Below are positions 59,320-64,000 of a stretch of DNA of 64,000 nucleotides, piece after piece. The notes under the pieces are model-generated. The model was not told where the DNA came from. It did no database searches and saw only the letters and a list, made by a program, of their open reading frames with translations. Where the stretch lies: assembly GCF_002741055.1 (NCBI RefSeq), contig NZ_CP016809.1:3135001-3199000 (forward strand), in the 5' to 3' direction. Within the stretch, counting starts at the first letter, position 1. Each line of letters opens with the position of its first letter. The DNA comes from Paenibacillus ihbetae (GTDB taxonomy: Bacteria; Bacillota; Bacilli; Paenibacillales; Paenibacillaceae). The translations under genes and the position numbers were made by a program.

Positions 59320-59396
59320 AATGATCCTGCTTTCATAAAAATATGTTGAGTGGTACGAGTGGTACATGGGTTGCTTCCGCAAAGCGGAGGTACAAT

Positions 59397-61130
59397 CTAC
59401 CGGGGGAGCCCTGCCTCTTGTCTATAAACAACGATTGTAGCCAGGGACGGGTCTGCGATGCCTTGGCATTTCGCTCCCGCATCTCTTAAATCGGCCAGTC
59501 TGCGCGCCATCCCCTCAGTGATGACCTCACCGGGATAAAGGATCGGAATCCCCGGGGGATACGGAATCACCATCTCGGCCGCTGTTCTTCCCGCGCAAAG
59601 CTCCACTGGCATCGGCTCGATTCGGCCCTCATCCATCGGCTTTAGCGAGAAGCTGACCGGATCGGAATATGGGGCTTCATCGCCCCAATTGTTCCACGTG
59701 GAAACATTGGATTTGGATGATGCTTCGGGTAACAACCGTACTTCGCTTGAACCGAAGGCGAAGGTGGTATCGATCCGGGAGCTCGGCACGTAATGCTTCA
59801 TGAAATCGCCCCGCCCCTTCAGCATCCGAATCAGCTCTTCAGTGGACTGTGCTCGGCTCCCATTTGCGGCATCCCCGGCCTTGTGCGGTGTCCTCGAGGA
59901 CGTCTCCTCTTGCTCTACAATATGCACAAGTGCCCATAAGACGTGATTGCTATCTTCGATTGTCGAGCCGAGCGTAAACAGCAAGACGACGCGCTGCTCG
60001 TCGCTCATCTCCGGCACACAGCCGCGCTCCTCCAGCGCGCGCTGCAGTGCGTACCCGCTCAGGACCCCGGTGCGGTCATAAATGACCGCCTTGAACGGGT
60101 CCTGGCGGGTATACGCCGCCGCTCCTGCATGCGGCGGCGGCGCTTGTCCGCCGACCGCGGCCGTGCCGGCGGCGGGGCTCCCGGGCTGCGGCGGCTGCAG
60201 CAGCCCGAAGCGCGGCAGCTTCGCGAGGCCGCGCCGGAAGGCGTCCACGGCGGCGAGCCCCGCCGTGAAGGCGCCTGCGCCCTGCGTATGCAGCAGGCGC
60301 CGAGCCAGGTCAAGCGATGCCATGATGGGGTAAGAAGGGCTGGAGCTCTGCACCATCGCCAGCCGCTGCCGCAGAAGGCGCCGGTTAATCCGCTTGCCCT
60401 GCACATGCAGCATCGCCCCCATCGTCATGGCTGCCAGCATTTTATGCGTGGATTGCACCACCCCGTCCGCCCCGCAGGAGAGCGAACTGGCCGGCAGCTG
60501 CGGATGCTGTCCGTAGTGAGCGCCATGCGCTTCGTCCACCAGCAGCGGAATCCCATGGTCATGGCATATTTCCGCTAGCGGCGTTATATCGCTTCCCATC
60601 CCGTAATAATTCGGCATCGTGATTAAGGCTGCCTTCGCCCCGGGATAAGCCGCCAGCGCCTTCCTCAGCGTTTCTGGCGAAGGGGCAACAGCAAGCCCGC
60701 TGGGCCCGTCCATCCCCGGCTGAAGAAAAACGGCCCGCGCTCCGGCCAGCATCAGACCATGGAGCACCGACTTATGTACGTTCCGCTGCACCAGGATGAT
60801 ATCGCCGGGCTCCTCGCATACCGTCAAAATAAGCGCCATGTTTCCGCTCGTGCTGCCCCCGACAAGAAAATAACTCTCGTCTGCGCCAAAGCAATCTGCC
60901 GCCAGCTCCTGCGCTTCCCGAATCGCCCCTTCGGGGTGAAATAAATCGTCTGTGCCCGTAATTTCCGTCACATCGATCTGCATCGCTGCCTGCAGCATCT
61001 CAGCATATTTCGGATCCTTACCATAGGCCCTGCCGTTCTTATGGCCAGGAACATGAAACGATGAGGCTCCCCGAAGCCGGTATTCAGTTAATGCCTCCAC
61101 GAGCGGAGCACGATCTTTATGTGTAGTCAT
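59397..61130 (-). CDS. yaaO: Orn/Lys/Arg-decarboxylase-type PLP enzyme (YaaO-like)
   Basis: The 577-residue fold type I PLP enzyme has SFHVPGHKNGRAYG near the N terminus. The PLP lysine lies in STHKMLAAMTMGAMLH (about 230). The most likely activity is decarboxylation of arginine, lysine or ornithine. The substrate of YaaO is unknown. An Ala/Pro/Gly-rich stretch at about 322-348, coded by very GC-rich DNA, looks like an inserted linker. The ATG at 61130 follows GAAGGGA. B. subtilis also has yaaN and xpaC before yaaO; both are missing here. Confidence 0.9.
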   Translation of the reverse strand: MTTHKDRAPLVEALTEYRLRGASSFHVPGHKNGRAYGKDPKYAEMLQAAMQIDVTEITGTDDLFHPEGAIREAQELAADCFGADESYFLVGGSTSGNMALILTVCEEPGDIILVQRNVHKSVLHGLMLAGARAVFLQPGMDGPSGLAVAPSPETLRKALAAYPGAKAALITMPNYYGMGSDITPLAEICHDHGIPLLVDEAHGAHYGQHPQLPASSLSCGADGVVQSTHKMLAAMTMGAMLHVQGKRINRRLLRQRLAMVQSSSPSYPIMASLDLARRLLHTQGAGAFTAGLAAVDAFRRGLAKLPRFGLLQPPQPGSPAAGTAAVGGQAPPPHAGAAAYTRQDPFKAVIYDRTGVLSGYALQRALEERGCVPEMSDEQRVVLLFTLGSTIEDSNHVLWALVHIVEQEETSSRTPHKAGDAANGSRAQSTEELIRMLKGRGDFMKHYVPSSRIDTTFAFGSSEVRLLPEASSKSNVSTWNNWGDEAPYSDPVSFSLKPMDEGRIEPMPVELCAGRTAAEMVIPYPPGIPILYPGEVITEGMARRLADLRDAGAKCQGIADPSLATIVVYRQEAGLPR

Positions 61131-61227
61131 CGACATATCCCTTCAGATTCCATTCTCTAACCTATTTTAACGTATAATGAAACCTTCGCCTACGATTAAT
61201 GCCTACATTCCCTCTATTCCCGGCCAA

Positions 61228-61254
61228 CAAAAAAAGGCCTATCGCTTAAGGCCC
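61228..61254 (-). terminator. Terminator after gin
   Basis: Stem GGCCT/AGGCC is followed by TTTTTTTG on the minus strand. Confidence 0.8.
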
Positions 61255-61268
61255 TATACATGTTCATT

Positions 61269-61454
61269 CTAAGCATTCTTAGGCATCGCAATCTGCTTTA
61301 ATTGCCGGATAAAAAAATGATATTTGGCATCCTCCGCACTGGTATGCACGATTTCCGATTCGCATTCCTCGCAAACGAATTGCGATAAAATCGTAATGCC
61401 TTCCGTCTTCGACTGGTTGCATATAATACAGACGCGTTCGGTCAGCTCTTCCAT
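61269..61454 (-). CDS. csfB: Sigma-G inhibitor Gin (CsfB)
   Basis: Gin binds sigma-G and sigma-E and prevents early or misplaced activity during sporulation. The 61-residue protein has CxxC pairs CIIC and CEEC, which bind zinc in B. subtilis CsfB. The basic C-terminal part is helical. The ATG at 61454 follows AAGGTGG; an ATG two codons earlier is possible. It is the first gene downstream of the rRNA operon in the conserved order. Confidence 0.9.
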   Translation of the reverse strand: MEELTERVCIICNQSKTEGITILSQFVCEECESEIVHTSAEDAKYHFFIRQLKQIAMPKNA

Positions 61455-61482
61455 TGCCATCCCACCTTGATCCTTTTACTAT

Positions 61483-61512
61483 TAGTATGACACAGTTTCT
61501 ATTATTTTAAAC
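61483..61512 (-). promoter_or_regulatory. Candidate sporulation promoter of gin
   Basis: CATACTA with GTTTAA 17 bp upstream resembles sigma-F/sigma-G promoters. In B. subtilis csfB is read by sigma-F. Confidence 0.45.
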
Positions 61513-61687
61513 CTTTTCATAGGATATCTTTGTACGCTTTATATATATGTGTCCCAAGAAAGCCCGGTGTCTGTACCGCATTTTTTCGCTTAACAAAAAT
61601 ATGAATTTGTCCGATAAATATCATAAACGCCGATTTTCGGCCGATCTATCGAAGATTGATCTATGAAAAGGGGGACGGCATCGCGCC

Positions 61688-62209
61688 ATGGCAGAACCAC
61701 ACGGTCAAGCCACCTTTTATCAATACCGGCTTATTAAAAAAATCCAAGTATCCAAACCAGTGTTCATCCCTTATCTGATTCTGCCCTTAATCGCTGCAGC
61801 AGCCGGCATATGGACGCTGTCCCCGTACATCCTGTTTTATTTCTTGATCGCCTTCCCAGTCATCCAGTGGATTCAGTATGTAATCGGGCATACCACGCTC
61901 CTGCTGCTCGGACCTGACTATCGAAAACGATGGCGTTTCCGGATTAAGCTTCCTTGGCTGGGATACACGCCGGAGCAGCACATCAGCCGTCGCATCTTTA
62001 GCAAAGTACACGTATACACGGGACTTGTAGGGCTTTCCTTATGTATCATCGTGGCGCTGTGGTTGCCGATTCCGTTTACGGCCTCGCTTGTTTTTTGGCA
62101 TGTCTGGCTCCTTCTGCCCCGATTCACCATCCTTATGCGGTTCGCTTCCCTGCCGAAGGACGGCATGATCAAGCTGTCCGATCAGGACATTGCCTATTAC
62201 AGGCAATAA
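61688..62209 (+). CDS. Uncharacterised membrane protein
   Basis: The 173-residue protein has about four membrane segments (about 26-44, 46-66, 111-130 and 132-148). A basic cytoplasmic loop (RKRWRFRIK) lies in the middle. I do not recognise the family. A GGGG-rich ribosome site lies about 13 bases before the ATG. It is read away from gin and towards the lipoprotein gene, with a shared two-way terminator. Confidence 0.65.
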   Translation: MAEPHGQATFYQYRLIKKIQVSKPVFIPYLILPLIAAAAGIWTLSPYILFYFLIAFPVIQWIQYVIGHTTLLLLGPDYRKRWRFRIKLPWLGYTPEQHISRRIFSKVHVYTGLVGLSLCIIVALWLPIPFTASLVFWHVWLLLPRFTILMRFASLPKDGMIKLSDQDIAYYRQ

Positions 62210-62330
62210 ACGGGCCGGGAAGTCATGAAGGAGTCTGAACGACTCACTCATTCTGCAGTTGGCTGGATGGGCCTTATCTGGGCAGGATAGAACGGTTTCT
62301 ACCCCAACGATAAAGAAAAAGCCGTTACAT

Positions 62331-62372
62331 AAATAAAGACCTCATTCCGAAGCCGAAATGAGGTCTTTATTT
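62331..62372. terminator. Two-way terminator
   Basis: A perfect 16-bp stem (AAATAAAGACCTCATT and its complement, 10-nt loop) lies between convergent genes and overlaps the end of the lipoprotein gene. T-rich sequence follows on both strands. Confidence 0.85.
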
Positions 62373-62804
62373 ATTCGTTTTATTACCTTCCAAGCCTTGA
62401 ATCACTTGTTTCTTCATTTGAGTGGGAACCGTAATGATCAAATACCCGTCATGCACCGTAAGATGGACGATGTTCTTACCTTTTTCAAAGACCAAGGAGG
62501 AGCTGTTTGCCTCGGCTTCCTTCTGCGTCCAGCCCCAGGACTCGATTTCTTTCAAATAGGGCTCCGGAATACTCTCGTCTTCTTTCAAACCAGGAAGAGC
62601 ATAGCGTACATAGTCCAAGTCGCTGTTGCCCGTTGTTTGCTCTGTTTTATTCGCTTCTTTCGGGACGGGGAACGACTTTACATTGGCCGCACCGTCAAAG
62701 GACTTCCAGCTTGGTTCTGCGGATGCCCCGCAACCCGATCCGATTAATAAAATCGTACCCGCGCATATGATTTCTGCAATATGCAGGCCTTTTCTACGCA
62801 ACAT
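62367..62804 (-). CDS. Predicted lipoprotein of unknown function
   Basis: The 145-residue precursor has a signal peptide (about 10-25) and a lipobox-like IGSGC; the glycine at -3 is unusual. The mature part is acidic with no motif I recognise. AGGAGG seven bases before the ATG at 62804 supports this start over a longer reading. It lies just after the 5S rRNA gene. Confidence 0.65.
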   Translation of the reverse strand: MLRRKGLHIAEIICAGTILLIGSGCGASAEPSWKSFDGAANVKSFPVPKEANKTEQTTGNSDLDYVRYALPGLKEDESIPEPYLKEIESWGWTQKEAEANSSSLVFEKGKNIVHLTVHDGYLIITVPTQMKKQVIQGLEGNKTNK

Positions 62805-63130
62805 GTATTGTCCTCCTTTCCCCCACAATAACCGTCTCAGATGAGTATTCAAGGTTGCTTGGTTAATGGAGAACCTCCCCAATCAGGCCTTACTACCTAT
62901 GGCCTGCATAAATCGGTAATGAACTACCCACGAATGACTAATTCTATTATACTGATTTTCTATAGTGTAACGGTAACAAAATCTTCATCTGTTTATGTCA
63001 AAGTGATCGTCATGTTATATAACAGCTTAAAGGCTCTTGGCAGCTGCAAGGGACTGAATCAACCATAGGCAGACTAACGGTTATCAATAATACCCAGGGT
63101 CTTGGTTTAGGAAATGGTTCGGTAACCAAA
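62805..63130. other. Gap between 5S rRNA and the lipoprotein gene
   Basis: No gene is seen. A TATAAT (about 62953) that may serve the lipoprotein gene is present, but a good -35 box is not. Confidence 0.5.
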
Positions 63131-63168
63131 ATAAAAACCACCATCGATTACATCGACAGTGGTTTTTC
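63131..63168 (-). terminator. Terminator of the rRNA operon
   Basis: Stem AAACCACTGTCGA/TCGATGGTGGTTT is followed by TTATTTT on the minus strand just after 5S. Confidence 0.85.
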
Positions 63169-63285
63169 GCTTGGCGGCGTCCTACTCTCCCGGGACCCTT
63201 CGGTCCAAGTACCATCGGCGCTGGAAGGCTTAACGGTCGTGTTCGGTATGGGAACGCGTGGAACCCTTCCGCCATCGCCACCAAA
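63169..63285 (-). rRNA. rrf: 5S ribosomal RNA
   Basis: On the minus strand the gene begins TTTGGTGGCGATGGCGGA, contains CCATACCGAACACGACCGTT and ends GCCGCCAAGC. The two ends pair as in helix I of 5S rRNA. The length is about 117 nt. RNase M5 (rnmV, this window) matures it. Confidence 0.95.
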
Positions 63286-63389
63286 CGATTCAAGGTGGTT
63301 TGATCACCTGAAAACTAGATACGAAACGTCTTTGCGTCTTACTGAAAAATCTTTATGCTTCCGTAGCGAGCTTTCTTTCAGAAAGCTTG

Positions 63390-64000
<611 letters not shown>

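Overview
The window is a stretch of core chromosome from a spore-forming member of the Bacillota, most likely Paenibacillus or a close relative. This is inferred from gene order, from the sporulation genes (spoIIE, spoVT, spoVG, fin, csfB/gin, yabG, yabP, yabQ, sspF) and from protein similarity to Bacillus subtilis families. It corresponds to the B. subtilis segment that runs from the rRNA operon near csfB to lysS, here in reverse orientation. Almost every gene is on the minus strand. The exceptions are abrB and two small uncharacterised genes.

Read in the direction of transcription (high to low coordinates), the window opens with the 3' end of a 23S rRNA gene and a 5S gene. Next come a lipoprotein, a membrane protein, the sigma-G inhibitor gin, a PLP decarboxylase, tmk, the c-di-AMP receptor darA, yaaR, holB, ricT, yabA, trmN6 and rsmI (62.8-53 kb). 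Divergent abrB then faces an HD-domain hydrolase, followed by tatD, the cell-wall gene yabE behind a c-di-AMP riboswitch, rnmV, rsmA, yabG, veg, sspF, ispE, purR, spoVG, glmU, prs, pth, fin, mfd, a prsA lipoprotein gene and spoVT (52.8-32 kb). Then come yabM, yabN, a gene for HU coupled to rqcP, yabP, yabQ, divIC, yabR, spoIIE, yabS, yabT, tilS, hpt and ftsH (32-17 kb). The last part holds a nadABC operon fused by overlaps to coaX, then hslO, yacD and cysK, the complete p-aminobenzoate/folate operon (pabB-pabA-pabC-folP-folB-folK-yazB), dusB, greA and lysS (17-0 kb).

The genes serve translation and RNA maturation (rsmA, rnmV, rsmI, trmN6, dusB, tilS, lysS, rqcP, pth), replication and repair (holB, yabA, mfd), cofactor synthesis (NAD, CoA, folate, isoprenoids), the cell envelope (glmU, yabE, divIC, ftsH, prsA) and the switch to sporulation. 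Readable control elements include sigma-A promoters, a sigma-H promoter at spoVG, a Spo0A-type promoter with a 21-bp spacer at spoIIE, Spo0A boxes between abrB and the HD gene, candidate sigma-G, sigma-F/G and sigma-K promoters, about twenty-five intrinsic terminators, and one clear riboswitch.

I see no insertion sequence, prophage, CRISPR array or defence island. The most unusual features are in non-coding DNA: the riboswitch leader with a possible short peptide gene, a tetranucleotide repeat at the rnmV promoter, a tandem 14-bp repeat in the long yaaR leader, and a perfect palindrome just downstream of the nadA promoter. Differences from the B. subtilis order are also worth noting: metS, yazA, ridA, xpaC and yaaN are absent from their usual places, while nadABC, greA, prsA, the HU gene and an HD hydrolase have been added.
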